A stretch of DNA of 64,000 bases from Psychroserpens sp. SPM9 (GTDB lineage: Bacteria; Bacteroidota; Bacteroidia; Flavobacteriales; Flavobacteriaceae), in contig NZ_JANZNR010000003.1 in the NCBI RefSeq assembly GCF_025153525.1, positions 1 through 64,000 of the forward strand, written 5' to 3'. Shown here piece by piece: positions 45,801 through 54,552 of this stretch (its first letter is position 1; every line of letters starts with the position of its first letter). The translations under genes were made by a program, and so were the position numbers. The notes beneath the pieces are model-generated. The model was not told the DNA's origin. It made no database searches and was given only the letters and a program-made list of their open reading frames with translations.

Positions 45801-46632
45801 CCTTTATCCTAATTGAAGTATAATCTTCTGAAGTGACTACTGCATTTTCGATGTCTGAAATGGATTTCACATAACCCAAACCACGCACTAAATATTCGGC
45901 TTGGTTAATTTCCAAAGTCTGTGCACCAATATCCTTATTACTTTCCTTAACCGCTTTTACAACGTGATGCAATCCAATATTATACTGACGCATTAGTTCT
46001 GGATTTACGTCCACTTGATACTCCTGAACATAGCCACCAATAGAAGCAACCTCTGAAACACCACTTGCAGAAGATAGAGCATATTTTACATAGTAATCCT
46101 GAATACTGCGTAACTCTTGCAAATCCCAACCACCAGTTACATTTCCTTTTTCGTCACGACCTTCTAAAGTGTACCAAAATATTTGTCCTAATCCTGTTGC
46201 ATCTGGACCCAAAGCAGGATTAACACCTTCGGGCAATAAACCACTTGGTAAGGAATTAAGTTTTTCGAGAATACGACTTCTACTCCAGTAAAATTCTATA
46301 TCCTCTTCAAAAATGATATAGATACTTGAAAAGCCAAACATAGAGGAACTACGAATGGTTTTTACTCCAGGAATACCCAATAATGATGTGGTTAATGGAT
46401 AGGTAATTTGGTCTTCTATATCTTGTGGCGAACGTCCATCCCATTTGGTAAAAACGATTTGTTGGTTTTCGCCTATATCTGGTATGGCATCTACAGCAAC
46501 TGGATTACTTGGTAAGAAACCAGTATCCCTATTGAAAGGTGCATTAACCGTTCCCCATCCTACAAAAAGGACGAGTAGCAGAACTGCTACGAGTTTGTTT
46601 TCTATTAAAAATTTGATGCTTTTATTGAGCAT
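42886..46632 (-). CDS. cusA: CusA/CzcA-family heavy-metal RND efflux pump
   Basis: The 1248-residue protein is longer than typical CusA because of an insertion of about 100 residues with extra helices at about 560-650 and a polar segment near 770-850. The hallmark sequences are present: AIPDIGENQQIVFTKWDGRSPQDIEDQITYPLT, an early TM helix, IAIAIGTMVDVGVILSENIIRHL in TM4 with the proton-relay Asp, and TDDGVVMATYLTQTFGRN near the C-terminus. Metal specificity (copper/silver rather than cobalt/zinc/cadmium) is inferred from the operon, which also contains a Cu(I) ATPase, an HMA lipoprotein and CusB with a copper-type module. It heads the operon. Confidence 0.94.
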   Translation of the reverse strand: MLNKSIKFLIENKLVAVLLLVLFVGWGTVNAPFNRDTGFLPSNPVAVDAIPDIGENQQIVFTKWDGRSPQDIEDQITYPLTTSLLGIPGVKTIRSSSMFGFSSIYIIFEEDIEFYWSRSRILEKLNSLPSGLLPEGVNPALGPDATGLGQIFWYTLEGRDEKGNVTGGWDLQELRSIQDYYVKYALSSASGVSEVASIGGYVQEYQVDVNPELMRQYNIGLHHVVKAVKESNKDIGAQTLEINQAEYLVRGLGYVKSISDIENAVVTSEDYTSIRIKDIGKVSLGPATRRGLLDKEGAEVVGAVVVARYGANPMEVINNVKERINELSAGLPSKVLADGRTSQVTIVPFYDRTELIQETLGTLNEALTLEILITILVIIIMVFNLRASILISGLLPVAVLMVFIAMKLFGVDANIVALSGIAIAIGTMVDVGVILSENIIRHLDENENVIPTEQGTSDEESHKKLPINTVVYNATAEVSGAIVTAVMTTIISFIPVFTMIGAEGKLFRPLAFTKTFALTASIIVALFLIPPFAAFLFRKKNIKNTFKYVLNGVLIALGIVAIVYGYWLGLILIAFGITAFLNLQSKITDKQANLINIIISVSAIVFLLAEYWRPLGVDKSIFWNLIFVSVICFGLLGVFSLFIKYYTRILRWCLDNKLLFLSVPTAIVIAGFFIMKNTGKEFMPSLNEGSFLLMPTSMPHSGVEENKRVLQQLDMAVASIPEIETVVGKAGRTESALDPAPLSMYENIIQYKPEYMLNENGVRQRYKVNDDGEYVLKNGMSLRAEQREAWQSLKAKEQLIPDDDGEFYRNWRPEIQSPDDIWNEIVKVTKLPGVTSAPKLQPIETRLVMLQTGMRAPMGIKVKGQDLKQIEAFGVQLENIIKEAEGVKKEAVFADRIVGKPYLLIDIDREKIARYGISIQDVQDVLKVAVGGMVLTQTVEGRERYGVRVRYPRELRANPTDLQQIYVPVEKGSPVPLSELATISYEQGPQVIKSEDTFLVGYVLFDKLDGFAEVNVVESAQALIQQKIDSGELVVPKGINYQFTGTYENQLRAEKTLSVVVPLALAIIFLILYFQFRSVGTSLMVFTGIAVAFAGGFIMIWLYGQGWFLNFNFFGENLRDLFQIHPINLSVAVWVGFIALFGIATDDGVVMATYLTQTFGRNTPDNKKEVRASVVEAGEKRIRPCLMTTATTILALLPVLTSTGRGSDIMIPMAIPSFGGMLIALITLFVVPVLYSWKAEVQLKRTSK

Positions 46633-46741
46633 TGGCTTTGATTATTAAACAGTTAGACATTGGTGTTACGACAACACCGAATACAGCGAATTATCCTTAC
46701 GACATTGCAGTCATAGGATAAAAAAGTCTATTGTTTAAAAA

Positions 46742-47155
46742 TCAAATTAAGTATGTTTCGTCAATCTTGTAGAGTTGCCTTATGACGAGTGGCGGTTTAT
46801 ATTCTTCGTAAGTAGAAACGTTATTTTCTAAACCTTCAAAAAGGTTAATGTAAGTGTAAACAAATGAAGCTATAAATACTTGTTGTTCAAATGTGATTTT
46901 GTCAACTTGCAATTGTAATTCGTCTTGACCTTCAATTGATAATTGTTCATCATCACAACAATTTTTCTTGGTAATAGAACATCCTTCGGTTGAAGGCTTT
47001 TCCATTTCCATTCCGCACCCTTTGGCCTTATGAAATATGGCAGTTTCTACTAAAGTATCTCCGCAATAATGCATATTCACAGTAAATGACATTGTAGAGA
47101 ATAACACTACAAAAGCCATTGCTAAAGACATTATTTTATGGAAAAATTGCTTCAT
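46742..47155 (-). CDS. HYC_CC_PP-type small envelope protein
   Basis: The start is taken at the ATG at 47155, which gives the signal peptide KQFFHKIMSLAMAFVVLFSTMSFT. The product of about 137 residues contains the HYC motif (NMHYCGDTLVE), Cys residues near GCGMEMEKP, a paired CC (KKNCCDDEQ) and a C-terminal PP segment (EEYKPPLVIRQL). This matches the HYC_CC_PP family found next to metal efflux genes in Bacteroidota. Metal binding is likely but unproven. It lies 109 bp upstream of cusA on the same strand, between the two metal clusters. Confidence 0.82.
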   Translation of the reverse strand: MKQFFHKIMSLAMAFVVLFSTMSFTVNMHYCGDTLVETAIFHKAKGCGMEMEKPSTEGCSITKKNCCDDEQLSIEGQDELQLQVDKITFEQQVFIASFVYTYINLFEGLENNVSTYEEYKPPLVIRQLYKIDETYLI

Positions 47156-47227
47156 ATCTATTTGCAAAGGTATAAAATTTTAACAACTATTGATTTTGTT
47201 TAACAGAAGTTTAATTGACTAATCTGC

Positions 47228-49180
47228 TTAATCCCAACTCATTCGTTGTAATCGAACTGCATTTAAAATTGCTAATAATGCTACTCCTACATCTGCAAAA
47301 ACAGCTTCCCACATTGTGGCTAAACCACCTGCTCCTAAAATCAAGACAATAACTTTAACACCAAATGCTAAAATGATATTCTGCCAAACAATTTTACGTG
47401 TAGAACGACTAATCCTAATAGCCCTCACTACTTTTGATGGTTGGTCTGTTTGAATAATGACATCTGCTGTTTCAATAGCTACATCACTACCTAAACCACC
47501 CATTGCAATACCAACGTTACTTGCTGCTAAAACAGGTGCGTCGTTTATACCATCACCTATAAAAGCTATTTTGTTTTCAGGATTTTTCTTTAAAATTTCA
47601 ACTTCGTTTAACTTATCTTCTGGTAATAAACCACCTTTAGCATTTTCAATATTTAGTTCTTTAGCGACTTGTTGAGTAATGGAATCTTTATCACCAGAAA
47701 GCATCATAATATTTTTAATGCCTACTTTGTGTAATGCTGTAATAGTTTCTTTTGCATCCTCTTTTAATTCATCTGCTATGACTACATAACCTGCAAATTG
47801 ATTATCGATTGCAACTAATACTATCGATTCTACAATAGATTCCGTTTCAGATGGAACATTTATATTATTCGCAGTCATTAAGGCTTTATTTCCTACTAAA
47901 ACTGTTTTATCATTAACAACGCCTTTTAAACCTTTACCTGCAATTTCAGACACTTCGGAAGCTTCATAATCTTCACCTTCTGCTTTATACTCTAAAATGG
48001 CTTTTGCAATTGGATGCGTGGATTGCTCTTCCATCGCCATTAAGTATCGCATAAATTCGGTTTCATTCCAACCGATTGCTTTTACTTCTTTAATTTTAAA
48101 TACACCTTTGGTAACGGTTCCAGTTTTGTCCATTACCAAAGTATTTATCTTGGTCATTGCATCTAAAAATGAAGCACCTTTAAATAATATTCCATTTTTG
48201 GAAGCTGCTCCCAATCCACCGAAATATCCTAATGGAATTGAAATCACTAACGCACAAGGACAAGATATTACCAGGAAAATTAATGCTCTGTATAACCAAT
48301 CTCGAAATACATAATCATCTACAAAAAAGTAAGGTATAAAAGTTACGCCAATAGCTAAAAACACAACAATTGGTGTGTAGATACGAGCAAACTGCCTAAT
48401 AAATAATTCTGTTTTAGATTTACGTGCTGTAGCATTTTGAACCAAGTCTAATATTCTCGCAATAGAACTATCTTCAAAGGTGTTGGTTACCTCAACTTCA
48501 ATAACACTTTCCAAATTGATACTACCTGCGTAAACCTTTGCATCTTTCTGAATAGAATCTGGTTTGCTTTCTCCTGTTAAAGCTGCTGTATTTAACGATG
48601 CTTTTTCGGATAATAAAATACCATCCAATGGAATTTTTTCACCTACTCGAATTTGTATTTTCTCGCCAATATTTACAGCTTCTGGCGACGCACTTATATA
48701 ATCACCATCACGAAATACATTAGCTTCTTTTGGTCTAACATCCAATAAGGCTTTAATGTTTCCTTTTGCTCTATTAACTGCTGCGTTTTGAAATAATTCT
48801 CCTACTGCATAAAATAGCATTACTGCAACACCTTCAGGATATTCACCAATAATAAACGCACCAATTGTGGCAATAGACATCAAAAAGAACTCGGTAAAAA
48901 CATCGCCTTTTATAAGGCTTTTCCATCCTTCTTTAATTACAGGAAACCCAACTGGAATATATGCTAAAGTGTACCAAACTACTCTAATCCATCCTTCAAA
49001 TTGAGGAATCGCATCAAAATAATCTACAGCGATACCTACCATTAACATAACAAAACTTATAATAGCAGGAATGTATGTTTTGAATGCACTTCCATTTCCG
49101 TGGTCGTGACCATCATCGTGAGAATGTTGTTCTTCTGAATTTGGTTTTAAATCTCTTAAATTGACTTTCTTTTTTTTCAT
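47228..49180 (-). CDS. P1B-2-type heavy-metal ATPase (Zn/Cd/Pb exporter-like)
   Basis: The 650-residue protein starts with a short cytoplasmic segment bearing a His-rich stretch (EEQHSHDDGHDHGNG) in place of an HMA domain. The core has TGES in the A-domain, the membrane motif SCPCALVISIPLGYFGG, phosphorylation site DKTGTVTKG, and GDGINDAPVLA. The last helices contain WEAVFADVGVALLAILNAVRLQ. CPCALVISIP and the late Asp-Val-Gly fit the Zn2+/Cd2+/Pb2+ P1B-2 class rather than copper. It overlaps the DUF3703 gene by 4 bp and follows the Fur-family regulator, a common arrangement for zinc or cadmium efflux. Confidence 0.93.
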   Translation of the reverse strand: MKKKKVNLRDLKPNSEEQHSHDDGHDHGNGSAFKTYIPAIISFVMLMVGIAVDYFDAIPQFEGWIRVVWYTLAYIPVGFPVIKEGWKSLIKGDVFTEFFLMSIATIGAFIIGEYPEGVAVMLFYAVGELFQNAAVNRAKGNIKALLDVRPKEANVFRDGDYISASPEAVNIGEKIQIRVGEKIPLDGILLSEKASLNTAALTGESKPDSIQKDAKVYAGSINLESVIEVEVTNTFEDSSIARILDLVQNATARKSKTELFIRQFARIYTPIVVFLAIGVTFIPYFFVDDYVFRDWLYRALIFLVISCPCALVISIPLGYFGGLGAASKNGILFKGASFLDAMTKINTLVMDKTGTVTKGVFKIKEVKAIGWNETEFMRYLMAMEEQSTHPIAKAILEYKAEGEDYEASEVSEIAGKGLKGVVNDKTVLVGNKALMTANNINVPSETESIVESIVLVAIDNQFAGYVVIADELKEDAKETITALHKVGIKNIMMLSGDKDSITQQVAKELNIENAKGGLLPEDKLNEVEILKKNPENKIAFIGDGINDAPVLAASNVGIAMGGLGSDVAIETADVIIQTDQPSKVVRAIRISRSTRKIVWQNIILAFGVKVIVLILGAGGLATMWEAVFADVGVALLAILNAVRLQRMSWD

Positions 49181-49539
49181 TTAATATCTAATAATTTTTC
49201 AATGTCATTGGGAATAGGCATCCGTTTTAATGGTGGCACGTTTGCTCCACCTGTATTACCAAGTGGAACGTGATTTATAAATGATTTCCAGCCACCCACA
49301 AACAACCTAACTATTTGACCTATTACTTCTTTAGTATCTTTTTGTCTAAATCCAAATTTTAGCATTAACCAATGTGAATAGGTATGTTCTATTGGATAAG
49401 ATTGCCCTATGATATGACTGCGTTCTAAATGATACCAAGCATTGCCAAAATGCTTATTTTCTAAACAGAAACTGTATAGTTTTAATTCTTCGTTATACGC
49501 CTGTTTAAGATGTTTAGGTATTTTAGTATTAAACTTCAT
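49177..49539 (-). CDS. DUF3703 family protein
   Basis: The start is placed at the ATG at 49539 (MKFNTKIPKHLKQAYNEELKLYSF). The product of about 120 residues has the family features HFGNAWYHLERSHIIGQSYPIEHTYSHWLMLKFG and LGNTGGANVPPLKRMPIP. It is His/Trp-rich and has no signal peptide. DUF3703 genes usually lie next to heavy-metal P-type ATPases, and this one overlaps the ATPase gene by 4 bp. Its molecular role is unknown; metal sensing or delivery is a guess. Confidence 0.87.
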   Translation of the reverse strand: MKFNTKIPKHLKQAYNEELKLYSFCLENKHFGNAWYHLERSHIIGQSYPIEHTYSHWLMLKFGFRQKDTKEVIGQIVRLFVGGWKSFINHVPLGNTGGANVPPLKRMPIPNDIEKLLDIK

Positions 49540-49595
49540 ATCCACTAATTTTGGATAAATGTACTTTAATAGTAAGTGCAATGGAAGTGCAATTA

Positions 49596-50009
49596 TTAGC
49601 CACTACACTTATCGCAAATACCTTTTACCACCAAATTTACATTCTCTGACACAAAACCATCAGGTACTTTAATTTGCGGTATTTTATGTTCTGTTAGGCA
49701 AATGGTTTCATTGCAATTGTTACAATGGAAATGTAAGTGTAAATCGGTTTTTATATCACAATTACATCCCTTTTCGCATAACGCATATTTTGTTATCCCT
49801 GTGCCATCGTCTATTTGATGCACAATATCCTTTTCTTCAAAAGTTTTAATAGTTCTGTACAAGGTAGTTCTATCTGCTTTTTCAAAAGCATTTTCAATAT
49901 CACTCAATGTTACCGCTATCTCTTTTTCTGCAAGAAACTTATAAATTAACATACGCATTGCTGTAACACGAATATTTTTTGACTCTAATACTTGTTCTAT
50001 TGTTTCCAT
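49596..50009 (-). CDS. Fur-family metal-responsive transcriptional regulator
   Basis: The 137-residue protein has an N-terminal winged helix (NIRVTAMRMLIYKFLAEKEIAVTLSDIENAFEKADRTTLYRTIKTFEEKDIV). The dimerisation domain carries the metal site HLHFHCNNC and the structural CxxC pairs CNNC and CDKC. Whether it senses zinc, copper, iron or peroxide cannot be decided by eye. The cluster context (TonB receptor, DUF3703, Zn/Cd-type ATPase) favours a zinc-like regulator. Its stop is 57 bp from the DUF3703 start, and it begins 2 bp after the TonB receptor gene. Confidence 0.92.
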   Translation of the reverse strand: METIEQVLESKNIRVTAMRMLIYKFLAEKEIAVTLSDIENAFEKADRTTLYRTIKTFEEKDIVHQIDDGTGITKYALCEKGCNCDIKTDLHLHFHCNNCNETICLTEHKIPQIKVPDGFVSENVNLVVKGICDKCSG

Positions 50010-50011
50010 AT

Positions 50012-52198
50012 TTAATCGTGGTCTTCGTTTCCAAATGGTTTAATAATAAGACCTACACTAAATATAAAACCATCTGTAGGTGCATAAATCTCTGGAAAAA
50101 CAGGATTGTCGTGTGGCGGTAAAACTAAAGGTGAAAACCTGCTTTGTCTTCTATCTGTAAAATTCTCAAAATTCACAAATACACTTCCTAATTTAAAATT
50201 ACGCATCACCAATAAACCCATAGTTACAAAGTCTGTAGTTTCTGTACCATTGGATAAGAATTGTTTTCCTGTATAAAAGGTTTCATAACCAATACGCCAT
50301 TTTTCAGATTCGTACATTAAAACACTACCTGCGTTATGCTTTGCTGTTAATGGCTTTTGTGGATTGCCAGGTAAATAATTTAGTTTGGTATCAATAAGCG
50401 CATAGTTTAAAAACCATCTAAAGTCTTTGTAAGTAAACTTAATATTGGTTTCTGCTCCTTTGCTAAAGATTTCATCTGGTGCATTTTCAAACTGAAATAA
50501 ACCGTTATCTGTAGAATTTAAAAGCAGTCCATCATTAATATCAGTCACATAGAATAATTGGTTTATGGAAAAACCAATCTCATCCGATAATCGTGTTTGA
50601 TAATTCACATCGAAATTAACACCATAAGAACGTTCTGCATCTACTGTAGATTTATCTATAGCAAGCACATTTTCAAAATTGATATACTCTGCTTCTTCTG
50701 TAAAAATATCAGGAATCTTATACCCTAAACCTCCACCAATTCTACTTGAAAATCCACTATTGTTTTTATAAAGTAATGAAATTCTTGGAAGTGGAAAGAA
50801 ACCGAAATCCGTATTATAATCTGCTCTTAATCCTGTTTCTAATATCCAATTATCTGATAAATCATAAATATTATTTGCAAATGCGCCAAAGGTTACATCT
50901 TTTTGGTCTCTCTGTAGTGGTGCGTTATCATTTTCATCGAAATTTGAGGTATAAAGATTAGCTCCAACTATCCAATCCGTTTTTTCTGATGCTGTATTAT
51001 ATGTGATTTCAGTAAACGTATTTGTCTGTTTGCCATCAAAATTGAAATCCGGAACGGTTAAATTCCTATCGAAAAAAGAGACACTATTTTTAAACTCTAC
51101 TGAACTAACGGAATCTAATTGTGTTTGATATACCAATTGACTGCTTAATCGTTTTGAATTGTTTTCTTCTGTATATCGATGAATACCTTCTTCACCACTT
51201 TCAATTTTGGTAATATCTCCACCAATTCTATCATCGTACGTTCCGTTTAATCCAAACCAAAGTGTTGTTTTATCTGATGGATAATAAAATAATTTTGGAT
51301 TGAATGAAATTGATGTTGTTTTTGGTAGGTTACTAAAACCATCATCTTCTGGGTCGTATGCTTTTTGGTAATGACCAGAACCATAAAGTGATACACCGAA
51401 TTTTTCATTTCGTTTGCTATAAAATACATTGGCAGTACTTCCTAACGCTTGGGTTTGAGTTAGCATAATATCTAATGCAGGTTCTTCATCTGGTGTTTTA
51501 GATACCATATTTACTAATCCTGCAATAGCACCTCCACCATAAAGTGTTGACGAACTTCCTTTAATAATTTCAAATTGTTGTAAGTCTAAAGGTGGTATTT
51601 GTAAAATACTTAACCCACTTGAGAAACCACCATATAATGGAAATCCATCTCTTAAAAGCTGTGTGTACCTACCATCTAAACCTTGAATACGAATATTGGT
51701 ACTCCCACTACTTAATGATGTTTGTTGCATTTGTATTCCTGTGCTTTCACGAAGCACCATAGAAATATTAGTAGGATTCATTATTGCTTTTTCTCCTAAT
51801 TCCTCTGCACCTATAAACTCTATACGTGTCGGTATTTTTCTAACGGTTCTCGTACTTCTTGAAGATTGCAGTACTACAGCATCTAATTGATTACCACCTT
51901 CTTTTAATTTAAAGACTAACGCTGTATTACTTGGAATTTGAATTGTTGTCTCAAATGCTTCAAAGCCTAAAAAGGAAATTATTATTTGATGCTGACCATC
52001 TGGTATTTCTGTAAAAGTTGCAATACCATCAAAATCGGTTACTGCTCCTTTTTCTAATGCTTCAAAATAAACCGTTGCGCCCAATAAAGGCTCGTTTTCA
52101 GCTTCTGTTAGGACTTTTATTTGTATGTCTGATGTTTGTGCCTGTAACGATAGGCAAAGTATTAATATGAGCTTTATGCTCAATAGGTATTTATTCAT
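50012..52198 (-). CDS. TonB-dependent outer-membrane receptor
   Basis: The 728-residue protein has a signal peptide ending at LQAQ. A carboxypeptidase-regulatory-like domain covers about residues 23-108 (ENEPLLGATVYFEALEKGAVTDFDGIATFTEIPDG), the plug domain about 120-235 (RVDGF-type; SSTLYGGGAIAGLVNMVSK), and the remainder is a 22-strand beta-barrel. It belongs to the ligand-gated TonB receptors of the CirA/BtuB-like branch (COG4771-like), not SusC. The substrate is unknown, but its place immediately upstream of a Fur-family gene and an ATPase points to a metal or metallophore. Confidence 0.93.
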   Translation of the reverse strand: MNKYLLSIKLILILCLSLQAQTSDIQIKVLTEAENEPLLGATVYFEALEKGAVTDFDGIATFTEIPDGQHQIIISFLGFEAFETTIQIPSNTALVFKLKEGGNQLDAVVLQSSRSTRTVRKIPTRIEFIGAEELGEKAIMNPTNISMVLRESTGIQMQQTSLSSGSTNIRIQGLDGRYTQLLRDGFPLYGGFSSGLSILQIPPLDLQQFEIIKGSSSTLYGGGAIAGLVNMVSKTPDEEPALDIMLTQTQALGSTANVFYSKRNEKFGVSLYGSGHYQKAYDPEDDGFSNLPKTTSISFNPKLFYYPSDKTTLWFGLNGTYDDRIGGDITKIESGEEGIHRYTEENNSKRLSSQLVYQTQLDSVSSVEFKNSVSFFDRNLTVPDFNFDGKQTNTFTEITYNTASEKTDWIVGANLYTSNFDENDNAPLQRDQKDVTFGAFANNIYDLSDNWILETGLRADYNTDFGFFPLPRISLLYKNNSGFSSRIGGGLGYKIPDIFTEEAEYINFENVLAIDKSTVDAERSYGVNFDVNYQTRLSDEIGFSINQLFYVTDINDGLLLNSTDNGLFQFENAPDEIFSKGAETNIKFTYKDFRWFLNYALIDTKLNYLPGNPQKPLTAKHNAGSVLMYESEKWRIGYETFYTGKQFLSNGTETTDFVTMGLLVMRNFKLGSVFVNFENFTDRRQSRFSPLVLPPHDNPVFPEIYAPTDGFIFSVGLIIKPFGNEDHD

Positions 52199-52247
52199 TG
52201 AATTGTATTTGTAATTAACTAAATAATTGATTTAAAATCGATTTGTT

Positions 52248-52568
52248 TTAGCTGATTACTTGTGGCGGATGCCAAATATTGGAAAGGAAATTAAACCCGT
52301 AAATAGGTTGATATGTAGAAATTAAATCCGTTGAGATTTCAATATTAAGTTTTAAATCAAATGTCTTGATGGGTTCGTAAGTAATTGTCATACCGCAACA
52401 ATTACAAATACAAGTTACAGGACAAGAATCGTCGCTATCTTCTTGATGATTATGATTTGTACTTATCTCGTCTTGATGCTGCTGGTCTTCTATATTTTGC
52501 CCATCAGAACAAGGCTTTGCTGAAAGCAATAGTATAATTAATGATAATATGATTGTTACAAATTTCAC
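52248..52568 (-). CDS. DUF6660-like small exported protein
   Basis: The 106-residue protein has a signal peptide (KFVTIILSLIILLLSAKPCSDG). A His/Asp-rich stretch follows (QQHQDEISTNHNHQEDSDD), then a Cys cluster (SCPVTCICNCCG) and a hydrophobic tail (WHPPQVIS). The family is known from Bacteroidota metal-resistance loci. The His and Cys clusters strongly suggest metal binding at the envelope. It lies 49 bp upstream of the TonB receptor on the same strand and probably starts that transcript. Confidence 0.8.
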   Translation of the reverse strand: MKFVTIILSLIILLLSAKPCSDGQNIEDQQHQDEISTNHNHQEDSDDSCPVTCICNCCGMTITYEPIKTFDLKLNIEISTDLISTYQPIYGFNFLSNIWHPPQVIS

Positions 52569-52618
52569 AATTACAAAGATAAAAATTTAATGATGCAATG
52601 GTTGTGCAATTATTTTAT

Positions 52619-54115
52619 TTAAGCGACAACCTTTGCTTTCTCCTTTAAAGTTTCAAGATGCTTTACCATATTGCTTTTACACCATACCTCTTGTTTTATT
52701 GTTGGTGGATGACCAATAGCCTTGGTTAACTCTTCCATCATAATCTGCTCAACTACTTCTACATATTCTTCAGTAGTAGATATGCTATCGTGAATAGTGT
52801 ATATAGGTGCTAATGGATATTCTTCTGAAACACGCTTTGCTATGATGTTAATCATTAAATGACTCTCTATGCTCTGTAATAATCTTGGAAGTAAAGATTT
52901 GTCCTTACTTTTTATTTTAGCAAATACATCATACACCGCTTTAAACTTTTGCTCAAATAACCTTTTGGGTGCTGCTTCTGCTTGCCCCTTAAATTGGTTG
53001 GATGTAAACAACACTTGAAAAACTGCTGCTTTAACTTCTTTGCGGTCTTTTAATTCAATACCTAATTCCTGTAAAAAGGCATCCTCTAAAAACTCATATA
53101 ACTTTCCAGATACTACTAAATCAATATAGTCTTGAAACTCATTATTTATAAGGGATTGGGGGATTTCTCCTAACATAATGTAAGAATCATTGTTATGAAT
53201 ATTTATATGTGAAATATTTAATGTATCACTCTTTATTTCATTGAAAACCTTATTTATTTTATTAAGATAAGAAAAATAGCGACTCTGCGGTTCATCAAAA
53301 GCAATCGACAATGAGTTATTCTTATTTCGCTCAAATTTTTGCACTATCCAAAAATCACGACTCAACAAAATAGTACTTAAATAGGGTTGACTGTTTTTAA
53401 TATCTAACGAAATTAATTTTTGGCCATCATACGTAACAGCATTTCTAATTCGACTTGGCATATTGGTCAAATTGGTATGAAAGCGATATACATTATCATC
53501 CAACATCAAATTATAATCTTGCCATTTTAACCTTTGTGCGCTCATTTGAGCGTGTACCATTTGATTTGTTGGATGCTTATATTTTTTTCTTACTCTGTCG
53601 TACTCCCAAAGTGCTTTATCTTTTATTTTTAAATTATGCTCTTGAACTAAAAAGTCATCTATGTAATCATAATCAATTCGTAGTTTATCATTAAACCACT
53701 TTGTTAAAAAGCCAAGATGTTTAACCGACTCTATTTTACGATTTTTATGGGCTTTTAATTTGTTTCTAAAAGTGAAGTCTTCAACTTGCATTGATTTTAC
53801 AGGTGTTCTGTATCTCTCAATAAATCGAAATCCTTTTGATTTTTCTCCAACCACATAATGATTATCGGACTCAATAATTTGTAAATCGCTTTCTAAATAG
53901 TTAAGATACTTTTTATAGTTCTGTATTTTATCCTGCAATTTTTTTGCGTTGATAGGCACAAAATCTTCGCCCTGAATATTCTTATCCATTAATGGAATAG
54001 CATTTATTAAATGCAGGATATAACATAGCTTGTCTAACTTATAAGGTTTAAAACTTGGCGGATTATTGTGCGTTAACTCGAATATATCCAAGTTTTCAGG
54101 TATGTATATTCTCAT
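52619..54115 (-). CDS. DNA polymerase A/single-subunit polymerase-like protein of the mobile element
   Basis: The 498-residue protein shows the palm motifs of the Pol I/T7 RNA polymerase superfamily in the right order. Motif A is LISLDIKNSQPYLS (Asp238), preceded by RFHTNLTNMPSRIRNAV, which matches the GRL..xxLxNIPxRxxxxI segment of Pol I. A motif-B-like stretch is EVKAAVFQVLFTSNQFKG (about 360-377). Motif C is IYTIHDSISTTEE (Asp443). There is no 3'-5' exonuclease domain, and the N-terminal ~200 residues are unrecognised. Its ATG overlaps the stop of the HTH gene (TAATG), so the two are coupled. It probably replicates or primes the element, a role inferred from its fold and neighbours. Confidence 0.7.
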   Translation of the reverse strand: MRIYIPENLDIFELTHNNPPSFKPYKLDKLCYILHLINAIPLMDKNIQGEDFVPINAKKLQDKIQNYKKYLNYLESDLQIIESDNHYVVGEKSKGFRFIERYRTPVKSMQVEDFTFRNKLKAHKNRKIESVKHLGFLTKWFNDKLRIDYDYIDDFLVQEHNLKIKDKALWEYDRVRKKYKHPTNQMVHAQMSAQRLKWQDYNLMLDDNVYRFHTNLTNMPSRIRNAVTYDGQKLISLDIKNSQPYLSTILLSRDFWIVQKFERNKNNSLSIAFDEPQSRYFSYLNKINKVFNEIKSDTLNISHINIHNNDSYIMLGEIPQSLINNEFQDYIDLVVSGKLYEFLEDAFLQELGIELKDRKEVKAAVFQVLFTSNQFKGQAEAAPKRLFEQKFKAVYDVFAKIKSKDKSLLPRLLQSIESHLMINIIAKRVSEEYPLAPIYTIHDSISTTEEYVEVVEQIMMEELTKAIGHPPTIKQEVWCKSNMVKHLETLKEKAKVVA

Positions 54116-54378
54116 TATGCACTTTTGTTTTGGATTAAAATTCCGATTACATCATCATATTCATAGTACATAGTTTTACCCATTTTTGTATAAGGTAATG
54201 TTCCGTTGATTCGTAAATTCTGCAACGTGCCTGCTGAAATATTTAATAGCTCACGTACGTCTGCTGATTTTAACCACTTTTTTTGCTCTGTTTGGCTTCC
54301 TAAAATTGTCTTCAGTTCTGTGATGATTTCCTGTTTAAGAGTCTTTAAATCATCCTTTGTAATTACTTCAAATGTCAT
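54115..54378 (-). CDS. Helix-turn-helix excisionase/MerR-like protein
   Basis: The 87-residue protein has a coiled N-terminal half and a winged HTH_17 domain at about residues 36-80 (WLKSADVRELLNISAGTLQNLRINGTLPYTKMGKTMYYEYDDVIGIL). This is the usual companion of integrases in Bacteroidota mobile elements, where it acts as an excision or directionality factor or as a repressor. It overlaps the downstream polymerase-like gene start and lies 174 bp from the integrase stop. Confidence 0.85.
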   Translation of the reverse strand: MTFEVITKDDLKTLKQEIITELKTILGSQTEQKKWLKSADVRELLNISAGTLQNLRINGTLPYTKMGKTMYYEYDDVIGILIQNKSA

Positions 54379-54493
54379 TTTTTATTAAAACGTATTAAAA
54401 GGTGTAAACACCTGATTTATATTGTGTTAATTTACGATATTTTGACCTTTACATAAAACAAACTTATTAACATTTATGCACTATCTTTTAACA

Positions 54494-54520
54494 GAAAAAC
54501 CCTTGAATAATCAAGGGTTT
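54494..54520 (-). terminator. Rho-independent terminator of the integrase gene
   Basis: On the minus strand AAACCCTTGA and TCAAGGGTTT form a perfect 10-bp stem with a 4-nt loop, continuing into TTTTTCTGTT. It begins 32 bp after the integrase stop at 54553. Confidence 0.8.
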
Positions 54521-54552
54521 AAGCATATACTTTTGTTCTTTGTTTATATATG

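Noticed and set aside
36886-49180. Mercury-resistance (mer) operon
   Set aside because: No MerA, MerT or MerR-type gene is present; the HMA lipoprotein and P1B ATPases fit copper and zinc/cadmium handling.
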